A stretch of DNA of 64,000 bases. Origin: Vibrio fortis (GTDB lineage: Bacteria > Pseudomonadota > Gammaproteobacteria > Enterobacterales > Vibrionaceae). Positions 1 through 9,467 of the stretch are shown piece after piece; the stretch's first letter is position 1; each line of letters opens with the position of its first letter. A model generated the notes under the pieces. It saw only the letters and a program-made list of their open reading frames with translations. It searched no databases and was not told the DNA's origin. Position numbers and translations under genes: made by a program. Location: NCBI RefSeq assembly GCF_024347475.1, contig NZ_AP025487.1, forward strand, positions 1,612,001-1,676,000, written 5' to 3'.

Positions 1-1556
1 TCTTCTGCAAGCGACTGAGAAGCTTGTAGAACCTCATTTGCGGCTAAATGAATGCTAGAGACATTTTGGTTCATCTCTGTCGCCACTGAACTTTGCTGCT
101 CTGAAGCTGCAGCAATTTGTGCCACCATGTCGTTGGCATTTTGCAGTTCGGCAACGATCTCATCAAGTTGAGCACGAGTATCGTCTGACGCTTTCACGCT
201 ATGGTCGACCTCTTCATTACTCTGTTTCATCGCTACAAAGGTTTGTTCAGCTTGATGAGTGAGCTTTTCAATGGTGTGCTGCACTTCATTCGTAGAATTT
301 TGAGTTCGACTTGCAAGGTTACGTACTTCATCCGCAACGACAGCAAAGCCACGACCTTGTTCACCCGCGCGCGCGGCTTCAATCGCAGCATTTAACGCTA
401 ACAGGTTAGTTTGCTCAGAAACGTCACGAATAACACCAACCACTTGGCTAATTTCGGTTACGCCCGCTTGCAGATCTTGAACCAAGCTATTCGCATTCGA
501 GATGTTCTCAGAAACATGAGAGATGCTTGTTGCGGTAACCTTCATATTCTCATCGTTACGATAAGCATGGTCGACGACCTTATTGGTGCTTACGGCTGTA
601 TTTTCAGCATTAACAGCAACGTCAGAAATCGTTGCACTCATCTCTGTCATCGCCGTAGACAACAACTCAAGCTGTGCGTGTTGAGAGTTAACACTTGTTG
701 CTGCTTCTTCACTCGCTTGAGCAATATGGCTCGCCATTGAACTAGACTGTCCTGCTGATTCGTTGGCAGTTTTAAGCGTGCTTTGTAGTTTCTCTAACAT
801 CTTATCGATCTGGTTAGACATTTCGCCCAGTTCATCTTTGCGTGTCATGTTCATGCGCACACGCAAATCACCATCAGCGATCGCATGAGTGTTGTTAATC
901 AACTTAGCAAGTGGAATCAGAATATTGTTTGAAATGGCGTAACCCATAGCAAACAGCATCCCTGATAAAACAAGGGCTACAAATGCCTCTTTAATTGCTA
1001 GCGCCCAGAATGCTTCTTGGATGTCTGCAACTAAGATCCCTGAACCTACGATCCAGTTCCATTCAGGAAACAGTTCCACATAGGAGATTTTGTCTTTTAA
1101 CTCACCTTGCGGGCTCTTCCATTGGTAATCGAGAAAGCCTTTACCCTGTGGAGAGCGCGATATAGAAACCATTTCACGCCAATGGAACTTGCCTGCTCCA
1201 TCTTTGAAGTTATGGGTGTTTTCACCATTTAGCTCTGGCTTTAATGGGTGCATCACCACTTGTGATTGTTGATTAAGAATCCAGAAGTAGTTATTGCTGT
1301 CATAACGCAGATTCTGAATCGCAGCGAGTGCTTGTTGTTGTGCTTGTTCTTCACCGAGTACAGTGCGTTGGGCGTAATAGTGTTTTGCCAATGATACGGC
1401 GGACTCTACTTGTGCGCTGAGCTTACTTTCACGTTCGGCCATGGAAGTGGCGCGTTGCTGGAGCAAGTTATACGTACATGCCATGATCAGTGAGATTACT
1501 GAAAAAATGACGATAGAGGCGAGTTTGGATTTGATAGAAAGGTTGCTTAATTTCAT
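1..1556 (-). CDS. Methyl-accepting chemotaxis protein with single Cache domain (3' end beyond window)
   Basis: Transmembrane chemoreceptor that would bind a small ligand in the periplasm and control the CheA kinase. The start is the ATG at 1554-1556. The N-terminus has one membrane segment (about residues 10-30). A periplasmic sCache_2-like domain follows, with the typical NYFWI and HPLKPEL stretches and a WNWIVGSG end. A second membrane segment, a HAMP region and a coiled-coil signalling domain come next. The MCP hairpin signature ([20 protein letters not shown] type) is encoded near 310-390. The C-terminus lies left of base 1, so any CheR-binding tail cannot be seen. The gene appears monocistronic in view. 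The ligand is unknown; sCache_2 receptors often sense small carboxylates. Confidence 0.9.
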   Translation of the reverse strand, partial: MKLSNLSIKSKLASIVIFSVISLIMACTYNLLQQRATSMAERESKLSAQVESAVSLAKHYYAQRTVLGEEQAQQQALAAIQNLRYDSNNYFWILNQQSQVVMHPLKPELNGENTHNFKDGAGKFHWREMVSISRSPQGKGFLDYQWKSPQGELKDKISYVELFPEWNWIVGSGILVADIQEAFWALAIKEAFVALVLSGMLFAMGYAISNNILIPLAKLINNTHAIADGDLRVRMNMTRKDELGEMSNQIDKMLEKLQSTLKTANESAGQSSSMASHIAQASEEAATSVNSQHAQLELLSTAMTEMSATISDVAVNAENTAVSTNKVVDHAYRNDENMKVTATSISHVSENISNANSLVQDLQAGVTEISQVVGVIRDVSEQTNLLALNAAIEAARAGEQGRGFAVVADEVRNLASRTQNSTNEVQHTIEKLTHQAEQTFVAMKQSNEEVDHSVKASDDTRAQLDEIVAELQNANDMVAQIAAASEQQSSVATEMNQNVSSIHLAANEVLQASQSLAE

Positions 1557-1669
1557 AGCGAGCTGACTTTATATTTTTGTTATTAGTTGCGAGCAAATTA
1601 ACAAAATCAGTTCGATTAGCGATGATGCATGTCATGAAGAATGAATATTCACATGATTACATATGCAAA

Positions 1670-1687
1670 AAGTGACACTTGTCACTT
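1670..1687. promoter_or_regulatory. Palindrome upstream of the chemoreceptor gene
   Basis: AAGTGACA-CT-TGTCACTT is a perfect 8-bp inverted repeat with a 2-bp centre. It lies in the 182-bp gap between the chemoreceptor start and the end of the HAD gene. Its size and symmetry fit a dimeric repressor or activator operator. No regulator can be assigned from the sequence. Confidence 0.35.
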
Positions 1688-1738
1688 CTAGTTGATTGAA
1701 TTTTATAAAAATATCAATAATTGGTAAGCGTTATTGAA

Positions 1739-2212
1739 CTAGTCTCTTAATTCCGAGAGTTGTTTAATGCTGTGAAAATCAGTGTTTGTGGAATTTTGAT
1801 TTACAGTTCGATTAAACCAAATGGCATTAAGTCCAGCATCGATAGCAGGCACAATATCTTTCTCAAGTGTATCGCCGACCATTGTCACCCTTGATGAAGG
1901 AACATTAAGACGAGCAAGAATGGCAGGAAAGAACTCAGGGCTCATTTTATCGACCCCTAGATTTGATTTACAGAAATAGCCAGAAATGAATTTGTCTAAG
2001 CCTACTCGACTAAAGGCTCGTTGAATGTCCTGCTCTGAGGAGTCTGCCGCATTAGTCGCGACATAAACTCGATGATGTTTGGAAAGGTATTCGAGAGTTT
2101 CTAGCGCACCATCAATGGGTTCAACGACAGGCCAGTCGCACATTTTTCCAGATTGATCGGGGAAATTGACCATTAAGGTGTCTCCCCAATCAAAGAGATA
2201 TGTCTTTGTCAT
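1739..2212 (-). CDS. HAD-superfamily hydrolase (small phosphatase)
   Basis: Soluble phosphatase-like protein of 157 residues. Motif I is YLFDWGDTL near the N-terminus, where the second Asp of the usual DxDGT is replaced (D-W-G-D-T, as in some HAD members). Motif II is YVATNAA. Motif IV is VGDTLEKDI, followed by AGLNAIWFNR. The start at 2212 is preferred over an in-frame ATG at 2227 because a GGAGG box sits about 5 bases before it. A compact cap between motifs I and II fits the YjjG/YfnB-like subfamily. It follows the VOC gene with a 37-base gap and may be co-transcribed. The substrate is unknown; clearing of nucleotides or sugar phosphates is typical for the group. Confidence 0.85.
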   Translation of the reverse strand: MTKTYLFDWGDTLMVNFPDQSGKMCDWPVVEPIDGALETLEYLSKHHRVYVATNAADSSEQDIQRAFSRVGLDKFISGYFCKSNLGVDKMSPEFFPAILARLNVPSSRVTMVGDTLEKDIVPAIDAGLNAIWFNRTVNQNSTNTDFHSIKQLSELRD

Positions 2213-2249
2213 TCTGCCTCCATGCATGACGTTATGTTCATCGCTGCTG

Positions 2250-2630
2250 TTAGTTCATCGAGTGAAGCCCGATAACGTTACCTTCAGTATCCATGACTAA
2301 GCTAATAAAGCCATATTCTCCAATCGCCATCTTGCTCATTTGCAGAGTACCGCCACTCATAAGCGCGCGTTTTTCTTCGATGGCACAGTCTTCACAGGAA
2401 AAGTAAACTATGGTGCTATTTCCACCAGCAGCCATATCGTTCATCTTGACTAAGGCGCCGGTTGCTCCGTAGCTTCCCATATCATCAGAGAACACCCACA
2501 TATCAAGAGGAATGCCTCCAGGGCTATCAAGCTTTGATAATGTTACTTGAAATACTTCTTGGTAAAACTGCTTTGCTCGATCCATGTCATTGACGTAGAT
2601 CTCAAACCACCCTACTGGATTACCCAACAT
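2250..2630 (-). CDS. VOC-family (glyoxalase/bleomycin-resistance fold) protein
   Basis: A 126-residue single-domain protein with the beta-alpha-beta-beta-beta vicinal oxygen chelate pattern. It opens with VGWFEIYVNDMDRAKQFYQEVF and ends with a D-T-E-G-N-VIGLHS strand, both typical of the family (close to the PA1353/YdcJ-like glyoxalase-like group). A GGTGGG box precedes the ATG. It probably forms a dimer with a metal site at the interface. The substrate is unknown; it could be a methylglyoxal-type enzyme or an antibiotic-binding protein. It lies directly upstream of the HAD gene on the same strand. Confidence 0.85.
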   Translation of the reverse strand: MLGNPVGWFEIYVNDMDRAKQFYQEVFQVTLSKLDSPGGIPLDMWVFSDDMGSYGATGALVKMNDMAAGGNSTIVYFSCEDCAIEEKRALMSGGTLQMSKMAIGEYGFISLVMDTEGNVIGLHSMN

Positions 2631-2751
2631 AAGCCCACCCTCATTTGTTTAACACAAATTGAGCATAGTTCACTGCAAACCATACATCGTAGCTAATATC
2701 AGCATTATCAGTACAGACGCAGTGAACCTTGGCCTAAGTAAAGTTAAAAGT

Positions 2752-4782
2752 TTAGTTGACGTTAGATACCAATAACTGTGGCACAGCTTTCTTTGGTAAA
2801 TAAACACTAAAACGGCTGCCTTTACCTAGTTCAGAGGTGACACGAATTTCCCCACCAGTTTGAGAAAGAATACTCTGAGAAACTGATAACCCTAAACCTG
2901 TCCCATCCCGTTTAGTGGTGTAAAACGGTGAAAAGATACGTTGAAGTTGCTCTTCTTTAATCCCGCACCCTTCGTCTTCAACATGAATGACAGCGCCTTG
3001 AACCACATCGTCTTCAATCCAATCTTCACTTGAAATGGTTAGGTTACCTTCTCCGTCCATTGCGTGAATCGCGTTCATTTGTAGATTCACTAAGATCTGT
3101 AGTAACTGATTTCGATTCACTTCAACAGACGTTTTGGCATCGAGAGATGAGTGATAAACGATTCCTTTCTTCTTGGCACCAGTTTTCACAAGTGTAATGC
3201 TCTCATCAACGATTGGGTTGATGTGTTGCCAAGTGATCTCATCTTGGACACCACCATGGCGACTGTACTGGAGCAGACTGCGCGTGATGTTTCGAATACG
3301 ATCGATCTGCTCCATGATCGCTTGGATCTCTTCATTCACTCGGTCGGTCTCTTCGCCCAGTTCAAACTTCATTAACTCGACGTTTCCAAGAATCACAGCG
3401 GTTGGGTTGTTGATTTCGTGCGCAATACCCGCCGTCAGCTCACCAAGCGCAGCTAATTTTTCATTAACCACTAGTTTGTCGCGAGCTTGATTCAACAGCG
3501 TAATATGGTGTTCAAGTTGTTCGGTCTTCTCTTTAAGGCTAGCGGTACGCGAATGAACCTTACACTCCAATTCCAGTGCAGCTTTCTGGATTTCTTGATT
3601 TCGTTCATGCAGAAGATCCAACATTTTATCGAACTGTTTCGCCAACTGCGTCAATTCATGCTGATCATCAAGACCCAGAGTACCAATACGTTTGTCTTGT
3701 CCCATCTGAACTAGTTTCACTACTTTGTGAATGCGTTCAATTGGGTTGAATAGATCGCGCGCGCCGCGGTGCACAATAAATCCAGACAGCAATAAAAGCG
3801 CGACAATGGTTACGCTGATCTCGCCAAGATTGGTTAAGTACGTCTCGATAAGTGGCCAAATCAGATAACCGGTATAGAGCATACCAATGACTTGTTCATG
3901 ATGATCATGGATAGGTTGGTATGCAGTGATGTACCAAGCATCATAAACATAAGCGCGATCCAGCCACTCTTTGCCTTCGTTGAGAACTTTACTGTGCACT
4001 TCATGAGAAACACGGGTGCCGATAGCTCGGCCTTCACTGGCGTCGCTGTTGAGAGGCACATTGGTACTAACACGTAAATCATCTAGAAAGACGGTTACAG
4101 TACCAACACGACGAGAAAAACCTTCTGGTCTTGGGTAGATCAAGTTACTGATCTGATCAACAAGCTGAGAACTGTTATTCAGTAAAATTCCGCCATCAAG
4201 GAAACCGACAACGCGATTATCACCATCATAGATCGCGACGACTGTGCGACTCACCAAACCGCGAGTCTCGACCTCCGAACCATTGAGCAACGGCACTTCT
4301 GCTCTTTTAGCTAGGGTGCGATCTAGTTCATCGAGTTGACTGCGTGTTAGCACGCTAAAGAACGATTGTTTACTTGTGAGATCAAGGAGTTCTGTTGTGT
4401 CTTTCAAAGAATGGGCGTTGTACCAGCGTAAAAAATCGAGCTCATAGCGACTTTTGTTTTCAGATACCCATTGAATGAGCTGCTCTTCGGTAATATCACT
4501 CTCAAGTTTATTGCGAAAACGATAAGATTCAGAGAATGCTCTCACGTTATAGGCTTGCTGATTTTGGATAAGGTGAATGCTGTTGTCAGCAACATCCAAG
4601 CGCTCATCAACATCAATCAATGCGCCCTGCCAGGTGTAATGCACAGACCAATAGAGCGTAATTGCGATCAAGGCGCAAAGCGTTAGAATAATTGGTGCAG
4701 AGGTCAAAAACAGAAGACGATAGCGAACCATCGTCTTAAATCTAAAACGCCATTTTCCCCACCAATGACGACTAGTTGGCAT
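2752..4782 (-). CDS. Cache-domain sensor histidine kinase of the tungstate/molybdopterin locus
   Basis: Membrane histidine kinase of 676 residues. Order: short cytoplasmic N-terminus, membrane segment (about 22-48), a long periplasmic Cache-type sensor (about 49-315), second membrane segment (about 320-342), HAMP region, coiled coil, then HisKA with the AHEINNP box (phospho-acceptor His455). The ATPase domain has N box NLQMNAIHAM, G1 DEGCGI and G2 GTGLGLS. The CDS start overlaps the end of the upstream response-regulator gene by 11 bases, so the two are translationally coupled and form a cognate pair. Location opposite tupABC suggests it senses oxyanion status or a linked metabolic signal, which is inference. 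There is no receiver or Hpt domain, so the relay is simple kinase to regulator. Confidence 0.92.
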   Translation of the reverse strand: MPTSRHWWGKWRFRFKTMVRYRLLFLTSAPIILTLCALIAITLYWSVHYTWQGALIDVDERLDVADNSIHLIQNQQAYNVRAFSESYRFRNKLESDITEEQLIQWVSENKSRYELDFLRWYNAHSLKDTTELLDLTSKQSFFSVLTRSQLDELDRTLAKRAEVPLLNGSEVETRGLVSRTVVAIYDGDNRVVGFLDGGILLNNSSQLVDQISNLIYPRPEGFSRRVGTVTVFLDDLRVSTNVPLNSDASEGRAIGTRVSHEVHSKVLNEGKEWLDRAYVYDAWYITAYQPIHDHHEQVIGMLYTGYLIWPLIETYLTNLGEISVTIVALLLLSGFIVHRGARDLFNPIERIHKVVKLVQMGQDKRIGTLGLDDQHELTQLAKQFDKMLDLLHERNQEIQKAALELECKVHSRTASLKEKTEQLEHHITLLNQARDKLVVNEKLAALGELTAGIAHEINNPTAVILGNVELMKFELGEETDRVNEEIQAIMEQIDRIRNITRSLLQYSRHGGVQDEITWQHINPIVDESITLVKTGAKKKGIVYHSSLDAKTSVEVNRNQLLQILVNLQMNAIHAMDGEGNLTISSEDWIEDDVVQGAVIHVEDEGCGIKEEQLQRIFSPFYTTKRDGTGLGLSVSQSILSQTGGEIRVTSELGKGSRFSVYLPKKAVPQLLVSNVN

Positions 4783-6238
4783 ATTGCGAATCCTCAGCGT
4801 TCCAATCTTTGTATTTACGCTCTAGCGTTTTACGAGCAACGCCTAAATCACGAGCGGCAGCGGATTTATTTCCATCATGATAAGAAACGACCTGTTCAAT
4901 GTGGGCTTTCTCTACCTCTTTGAGTGTCCAGCTATTTGGATAGCCTTCTGCAGCGTCATTAGGATCCATCCCAGGCAGTTCTGAACCATGTGACACCGTC
5001 ACTGATACGCGAGTCGGTACGTTACTCTCGCCGTTTAGCTCACGCCAATAGTGCGCTGGTGGCTTGCCCAGTAAAATACAACGCTCCATTAAGTTCTTTA
5101 GCTCACGGATGTTTCCTGGCCATTGATACTCGTTCATCGCGAGAATATCTTCATGTGCCCATGTTGGTTCAGGCATGCCGAGTTCATGAGCCAGCATGCG
5201 TGTGAAATACGGAACCAAATCCATTAAGTCTGATACACGTTCACGCAGCGGAGAGACATCGATCTTCAACACATTGAGACGATAGAAAAGATCGCGTCTG
5301 AAATTGCCTTTCTCGACCTCTTCTTGAAGATTACGGTTGGTCGCAGCGACGATGCGCACATCAACGGTTATCTCTTTTTCGCTACCTACTGGGCGAATTG
5401 TACGCTGTTCCAAAACACGCAGCAGTGCAGCCTGCATAGGTAGTGGCATTTCACCTATCTCATCAAGAAATAGAGTGCCGCTATTGGCTACACGAAACAG
5501 ACCTTCACGATTCTTTTTTGCACCCGTAAACGCGCCAGACGTATGACCAAACAGTTCACTTTCCAAAAGTTCTGGTGCAATTGCGCCACAGTTAATCGGT
5601 ACAAATGGTCCTGTGCGTTTGCTCGCTTCATGAACGCCACGGGCTACTAGCTCTTTACCAGTACCAGACTCGCCTTCAACCAACACAGACGCACGAGATG
5701 GAGCGAACTGAGTAATCAGCTGTTTTAGAAGTCGAGTTTTATCAGAGTTACCGATGATTTCTGTTTTGATATGACGGCTAACATCACGCTTAAGCGCATA
5801 TTGCATTCGTTGTGCGAGTCGTTTGTCCATGCAGCGAAGTACGGCTTGAATCATCTGTTCGAGATTGAACGGCTTTAAGATAAAATCTGAAGCGCCAAGT
5901 TTAAGAGCTGAAATTGTCATCTCTAGGTCAGCGTAACCCGTCATAAAGATAACGTCTGAGCGTTTTTCGCTATCATTGAATGCTTCTTCCCACTCAATGC
6001 CAGAACGTCCTGGTAAATTGATATCTAACACGATCAAATCAAAGTGTTCAGCACTGCGGATTGTCTCCGCCTCTTCTACTGAACCCGCGCACATAACCTT
6101 ACCAAACAGTTTGCCCAGTGCCTTTTTCAAAATTGCCTGCATTCCTATTTCATCGTCAACAACCAAAACAGAGAAAGCTTGGTATTGAGTTAAGGAGTTC
6201 AGAGTCTTGTTTGTGACATTTGAGCTGGTAAGAGACAT
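4772..6238 (-). CDS. NtrC-family sigma-54-dependent response regulator
   Basis: Activator of sigma-54 RNA polymerase, 488 residues. Receiver domain with phospho-acceptor Asp72 ([12 protein letters not shown]). AAA+ domain with Walker A GESGTGKE, the sigma-54 contact loop [15 protein letters not shown], and [10 protein letters not shown]-terminal Fis-type helix-turn-helix ([20 protein letters not shown]). The start at 6238 (MSLTSS) is chosen because the longer frame begins with a TTG inside the divergent regulatory region. The gene sits upstream of its kinase and divergent from tupA, whose promoter is of the sigma-54 type. It is therefore the obvious activator of the tup-mob-moe operon. Similar synteny occurs in Vibrio cholerae (memory, VC1521-VC1527). 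Confidence 0.93.
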   Translation of the reverse strand: MSLTSSNVTNKTLNSLTQYQAFSVLVVDDEIGMQAILKKALGKLFGKVMCAGSVEEAETIRSAEHFDLIVLDINLPGRSGIEWEEAFNDSEKRSDVIFMTGYADLEMTISALKLGASDFILKPFNLEQMIQAVLRCMDKRLAQRMQYALKRDVSRHIKTEIIGNSDKTRLLKQLITQFAPSRASVLVEGESGTGKELVARGVHEASKRTGPFVPINCGAIAPELLESELFGHTSGAFTGAKKNREGLFRVANSGTLFLDEIGEMPLPMQAALLRVLEQRTIRPVGSEKEITVDVRIVAATNRNLQEEVEKGNFRRDLFYRLNVLKIDVSPLRERVSDLMDLVPYFTRMLAHELGMPEPTWAHEDILAMNEYQWPGNIRELKNLMERCILLGKPPAHYWRELNGESNVPTRVSVTVSHGSELPGMDPNDAAEGYPNSWTLKEVEKAHIEQVVSYHDGNKSAAARDLGVARKTLERKYKDWNAEDSQYAN

Positions 6239-6312
6239 AAAAACACACCGGTGAGGAAATTTGGGACAGAGTGTACCAACTCGCCTCAAGTACAACAGGT
6301 TCAATATGCGAC

Positions 6313-6387
6313 ATTTTGTCCTAGCTCATATTTTCTTTAAATTTAATTTCGAAAATGGTGCTATTTTGTCCGAAATAACAGACATTT
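6313..6387. promoter_or_regulatory. Candidate enhancer sites for the divergent sigma-54 activator
   Basis: A 9-base direct repeat ATTTTGTCC occurs at 6313-6321 and 6363-6371, exactly 50 bp apart (about five helical turns). The first copy lies in GACA-TTT-TGTC (6310-6320). The second starts TTTTGTC-N10-GACATTT (6364-6387). Both are inverted half-sites, about 120 and 65 bp upstream of the predicted tupA start. This spacing and symmetry suit binding of an NtrC-type dimer. No protein-binding data support it yet. Confidence 0.5.
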
Positions 6388-6411
6388 AATGAACCTAGTT
6401 ACCTATCCTTG

Positions 6412-6429
6412 TTGGCATTAAGTTTGCTT
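6412..6429 (+). promoter_or_regulatory. Sigma-54 promoter of tupA
   Basis: TTGGCATTAAGTTTGCTT has GG at 6414-6415 and GC at 6426-6427, the exact GG-N10-GC spacing of sigma-54 promoters, with TTGGCA and TTTGC cores. Transcription would start near 6439, giving a leader of about 90 bases before tupA. It is adjacent to the gene for an NtrC-family activator. Confidence 0.8.
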
Positions 6430-6470
6430 ATAGGGAGAGGATAATTAATTTATACCCTTTGGCCCAGGAG

Positions 6471-6497
6471 CCATAAGTCGTGCATCTCTACTTATGG
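6471..6497 (+). promoter_or_regulatory. Stem-loop in the tupA leader RNA
   Basis: CCATAAGT (6471-6478) and ACTTATGG (6490-6497) form a perfect 8-bp stem with an 11-base loop. GGCC near 6461 and GGTC at 6499-6502 could extend it across an internal loop. It lies between the sigma-54 start and the tupA ATG. It could affect translation or mRNA stability. I cannot match it to the Moco/Tuco riboswitch consensus as I remember it. Confidence 0.5.
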
Positions 6498-6529
6498 TGG
6501 TCTATTCATAACTCATGGACATAATAATA

Positions 6530-7336
6530 ATGAAAGCAATTCCTTTAACTATTGCAGCACTTTCTATCGTCAGTTACTCAGCGAGCAGCGCTGAAGATAC
6601 TCAACACATCAAACTCGCAACAACAACCAGTACTTATCACTCTGGCCTACTCGATTTCCTTTTGCCTGAATTTGAAAAAGACTCAGGTATCAAGGTTGAC
6701 GTTATTGCAGCGGGTACGGGTAAATCACTTCGCATGGGCGAAAACGGCGATGTGGATCTCGTGATGACACACGCTCCTAAAGCGGAAGCAAACTTTGTTG
6801 AGAAAGGCTACGGCGTTCTTCCTCGCAAACTGATGTACAACGATTTCGTTATCGTGGGTCCACAAAAAGATCCTGCAAAAATCGTGTCACAAAGCAACGT
6901 TGCTGAGGTGTTCAAATCTATCGCAACCAACAATGTGACGTTCGTTTCTCGTGGTGACGACTCAGGTACACACAAAAAAGAGATGGGCATCTGGGCTCAA
7001 ACTAAAATGGAACCTAACTTCGGTGGTTACCGCAGTGTAGGCCAAGGTATGGGACCAACACTGAACATGGCTTCAGAGATGCAAGGTTACACCATGACTG
7101 ACCGCGGTACTTGGCTGGCTTATCAAAATAAACTTGATCTAAAAATCCTATTCCAAGGCGACAAGAACCTTTTCAACCCGTACCAAGTTATTCTTGTTAA
7201 CCCAGAGCGTTACCCAAGCATTAATTATCAAGCAGCAAAAACATTCAGTGACTGGTTGGTAAATCCGAAAGGACAAAAGCTAATTAACGAGTTTAAGCTT
7301 CATGGTAAGCAGCTATTTGTCGCGAGCGCTGAATAA
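6530..7336 (+). CDS. tupA: Tungstate (or molybdate) ABC transporter substrate-binding protein
   Basis: Periplasmic oxyanion-binding protein, 268 residues. A Sec signal peptide ends at about residue 20 (SYSASSA-E). The mature start KLATTTSTYHSGLL carries the TTTST signature of TupA-type tungstate proteins and differs from ModA. Further family features are MTHAPKAEANFVEKGYG, FVSRGDDSGTHKKE and YTMTDRGTWLAY. The ATG at 6530 is chosen over one at 6515 because it begins directly with the signal peptide. Gene order tupA-tupB-tupC-mobA-mobB/moeA ties it to pterin-cofactor synthesis. Tungstate specificity is by family only; molybdate uptake is not excluded. Confidence 0.9.
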   Translation: MKAIPLTIAALSIVSYSASSAEDTQHIKLATTTSTYHSGLLDFLLPEFEKDSGIKVDVIAAGTGKSLRMGENGDVDLVMTHAPKAEANFVEKGYGVLPRKLMYNDFVIVGPQKDPAKIVSQSNVAEVFKSIATNNVTFVSRGDDSGTHKKEMGIWAQTKMEPNFGGYRSVGQGMGPTLNMASEMQGYTMTDRGTWLAYQNKLDLKILFQGDKNLFNPYQVILVNPERYPSINYQAAKTFSDWLVNPKGQKLINEFKLHGKQLFVASAE

Positions 7337-7360
7337 AATAGTCAGGTTTTCTCAGGTTGC

Positions 7361-7460
7361 GGTATGAGCATTTGAAAAACGCTCATATCGTAACGGGTAA
7401 ATTCGCGACTGAATGTTCGCAACTGACAAAGCTATACTGAATTATACGCGGAGCCTCCGC
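7361..7460 (+). promoter_or_regulatory. Hairpins between tupA and tupB
   Basis: GGTATGAGC (7361-7369) pairs with GCTCATATC (7381-7389), a 9-bp stem with one G-U pair. Further on, GCGGAG-C-CTCCGC (7448-7460) is a GC-rich palindrome just before the tupB ribosome binding site. There is no U-tract, so full termination is unlikely. Such structures often keep the binding-protein message more abundant than the permease message. Confidence 0.45.
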
Positions 7461-7476
7461 ACAAAAGAGATACATC

Positions 7477-8175
7477 ATGACCTTATGGCAAACAACGCTT
7501 GATGCACTGAACTTACTCGTGAGCTTTGACCACGAATTGTGGCAAATTGTCGCAGTGTCATTTAGCGTTTCTCTGTCGGCAATTTCATTGGTTATTGTGC
7601 CTGCAATTGTCATGGCCTTTTTACTCGCTTATACAGAGTTCCCCGGTAAATGGGGATTGTTATCCATCATTAATACCTTGCAAGCGATCCCTACAGTCGT
7701 GATTGGTTTATTGATGTATATGATGTTATCTCGCTCTGGCCCTTTGGGTGACTGGCAAATGCTGTTCACCCAAAAGGCTATGATTCTAGGTCAGATGCTA
7801 ATCTGCTTCCCTATACTTGTCTCTATGATGCATGGCGCACTTCAAGCAAGTGACCGACGTGCCGTTGAGACAGCTCGTACTCTAGGGGTTTCAACTTTCC
7901 GTATCGCGTCAACATTGATTTGGGAAACACGCTTCCCACTTCTGGCTGCGACCATTGCTGCCTTTTCACGAATCGTTACAGAGGTAGGCTGTTCTATGAT
8001 GGTCGGCGGTAATATCATGGGTATGACAAGAAATATCCCAACCGCAATCGCGATGGAAAGTCATAAAGGCGCATTTGCACAAGGCGTTGCGCTGGGCATG
8101 GTGTTGCTAGCATTGGCACTGGTTTTAAACTTTTTCCTTTCGAGTGTGAGAGGAAAAGGCTACTTAAGAACATAG
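7477..8175 (+). CDS. tupB: Tungstate ABC transporter permease
   Basis: Inner-membrane permease of 232 residues with about five or six hydrophobic segments. It carries the BPD-transport EAA-type loop (RRAVETARTLGVSTFRIASTLIWETRFPLLAA), which contacts the ATPase. The family signature QAIPTVVIGLLMYMMLSRSGPLG is that of TupB/WtpB-like tungstate permeases rather than ModB. It is in one operon with tupA (140-base gap with hairpins) and tupC (10-base gap). The start is the ATG after a GAGA box. Confidence 0.9.
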   Translation: MTLWQTTLDALNLLVSFDHELWQIVAVSFSVSLSAISLVIVPAIVMAFLLAYTEFPGKWGLLSIINTLQAIPTVVIGLLMYMMLSRSGPLGDWQMLFTQKAMILGQMLICFPILVSMMHGALQASDRRAVETARTLGVSTFRIASTLIWETRFPLLAATIAAFSRIVTEVGCSMMVGGNIMGMTRNIPTAIAMESHKGAFAQGVALGMVLLALALVLNFFLSSVRGKGYLRT

Positions 8176-8185
8176 GAATGCTGTC

Positions 8186-8905
8186 ATGAGTATAAAAATA
8201 ACAACGCAGCAAGTTTCAATGCGCTACAAAGAGCGCGTTCTTTTTCACATTCCGGAACTGTCCATTGGGCCTAACGATGCAATCTATCTAAAAGGCGACA
8301 ATGGCGTAGGTAAAACAACGCTATTAAAAATTCTATCTGGCTTGATTAAACCGACTTCAGGAAGAATCCAAACGGCTCATCACAGTTGGAAAGGTACCCT
8401 ATTCCCTCGCTCAAAGTTCAAAGACATTATCTACCTACACCAAACGCCTTATCTGTTTGATGGTACTGTGTATCAAAATGTCGCTTACGGCATTCGATTT
8501 AACAAAGAGTCGCAAAAAGATAAGCGAGCTCAAATAATCAATGCGTTGAGAATGGTAGGTTTAGAGACCCTAGCGGACGAACACATCTCTGTACTGTCTG
8601 GTGGGGAGCGTCAACGAGTCGCGATGGCTAGGGCTTGGATTCTAAAACCTTCTATCCTACTTATGGACGAACCAAGTGCATCATTAGATAAAGAATCTAT
8701 TGAAAGATTGGTCGTTATGGCCGAAGATCTTCTTCAGCGCGGTGCAAGTTTGGTGATAACAAGCCACCAAACCAATGCCTTAACCGATCTATGCAAAAAA
8801 CAGTGGTGGATTAAAGATAACTCTTTAACTGAATCACCATTGCTGCAAATTATTAAAAAAGACAAAGCACAAGAGAATATTTATGCTGCTTCCAACGCAA
8901 ACTAG
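8186..8905 (+). CDS. tupC: Tungstate ABC transporter ATP-binding protein
   Basis: Cytoplasmic ATPase of 239 residues. Walker [10 protein letters not shown] (residues 37-45), Q-loop YLHQTPYLF, signature LSGGERQ, Walker [13 protein letters not shown] and H-loop VITSHQ. It would energise TupB. Its 3' end overlaps mobA by 23 bases, which couples transport and cofactor genes in one transcript. It lacks the C-terminal TOBE domain of ModC, consistent with a TupC-type protein. Confidence 0.92.
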   Translation: MSIKITTQQVSMRYKERVLFHIPELSIGPNDAIYLKGDNGVGKTTLLKILSGLIKPTSGRIQTAHHSWKGTLFPRSKFKDIIYLHQTPYLFDGTVYQNVAYGIRFNKESQKDKRAQIINALRMVGLETLADEHISVLSGGERQRVAMARAWILKPSILLMDEPSASLDKESIERLVVMAEDLLQRGASLVITSHQTNALTDLCKKQWWIKDNSLTESPLLQIIKKDKAQENIYAASNAN

Positions 8906-9467
8906 TTGGGTTATCTTAGCTGGCGGACAAGCCAGCAGAATGGGTGGACGTGACAAAGGTCTCGTCGAATTGAACGGTCGTCCACTCATTCAATACGTTA
9001 TCGACAAATTGTCTCAACAAAACGTATCTATCACCATTAACGCCAATCGAAACCAAGAGCGTTATCAAGATTTCGCGCCTGTGGTTTCTGACTCTTTTCC
9101 TGATTATCCAGGGCCGCTAGGCGGTATTCACGCTGGATTAAAAAATGCCGACACCGACTGGGTCGGCTTTGTTCCTTGTGACAGCCCACAAATCAACGAA
9201 GACTTAGTGGCTCGCTTTTGTGAGGCAGTAAACCCAGACAGCGATATTTTGGTTGCTCACGACGGTGAATTTAAACAGCCAGTATTTACCCTATTCCATA
9301 AGCGCGTATTACCTAGGTTAGAAGCATTTTTAGAGCGTGGCGATCGCAAGATCATTCTGCTCTACAAAGATTGCGTTACCGAGTTTGTTGATTTCAGCGA
9401 CTCGCCAAACTGCTTTGTAAACCTTAATACACCAGAAGAACTCACCCAATTTGGTACGCTTCAATAA
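8883..9467 (+). CDS. mobA: Molybdenum cofactor guanylyltransferase
   Basis: Transfers GMP from GTP to molybdopterin to make the MGD form of the cofactor; cytoplasmic. The protein is 194 residues, like E. coli MobA. The nucleotide-binding start [21 protein letters not shown] (residues 10-31) and the metal-site region FVPCDSPQI are diagnostic. It overlaps tupC by 23 bases, and its stop shares a base with the next start (TAATG), so translation is coupled both ways. The context suits a role in loading W or Mo pterin enzymes. Confidence 0.95.
   Translation: MLLPTQTSWVILAGGQASRMGGRDKGLVELNGRPLIQYVIDKLSQQNVSITINANRNQERYQDFAPVVSDSFPDYPGPLGGIHAGLKNADTDWVGFVPCDSPQINEDLVARFCEAVNPDSDILVAHDGEFKQPVFTLFHKRVLPRLEAFLERGDRKIILLYKDCVTEFVDFSDSPNCFVNLNTPEELTQFGTLQ

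Noticed and set aside
6439..6529. Moco or Tuco riboswitch before tupA
   Set aside because: The context is right, but the conserved bases of those motifs as I remember them are not present. Kept only as an unassigned stem-loop.
7349..7360. SypG-like core TTCTCA-GGT-TGC between tupA and tupB
   Set aside because: It matches the core but sits inside an operon, with no sigma-54 promoter nearby. A single 9-base core match is expected by chance in 64 kb.
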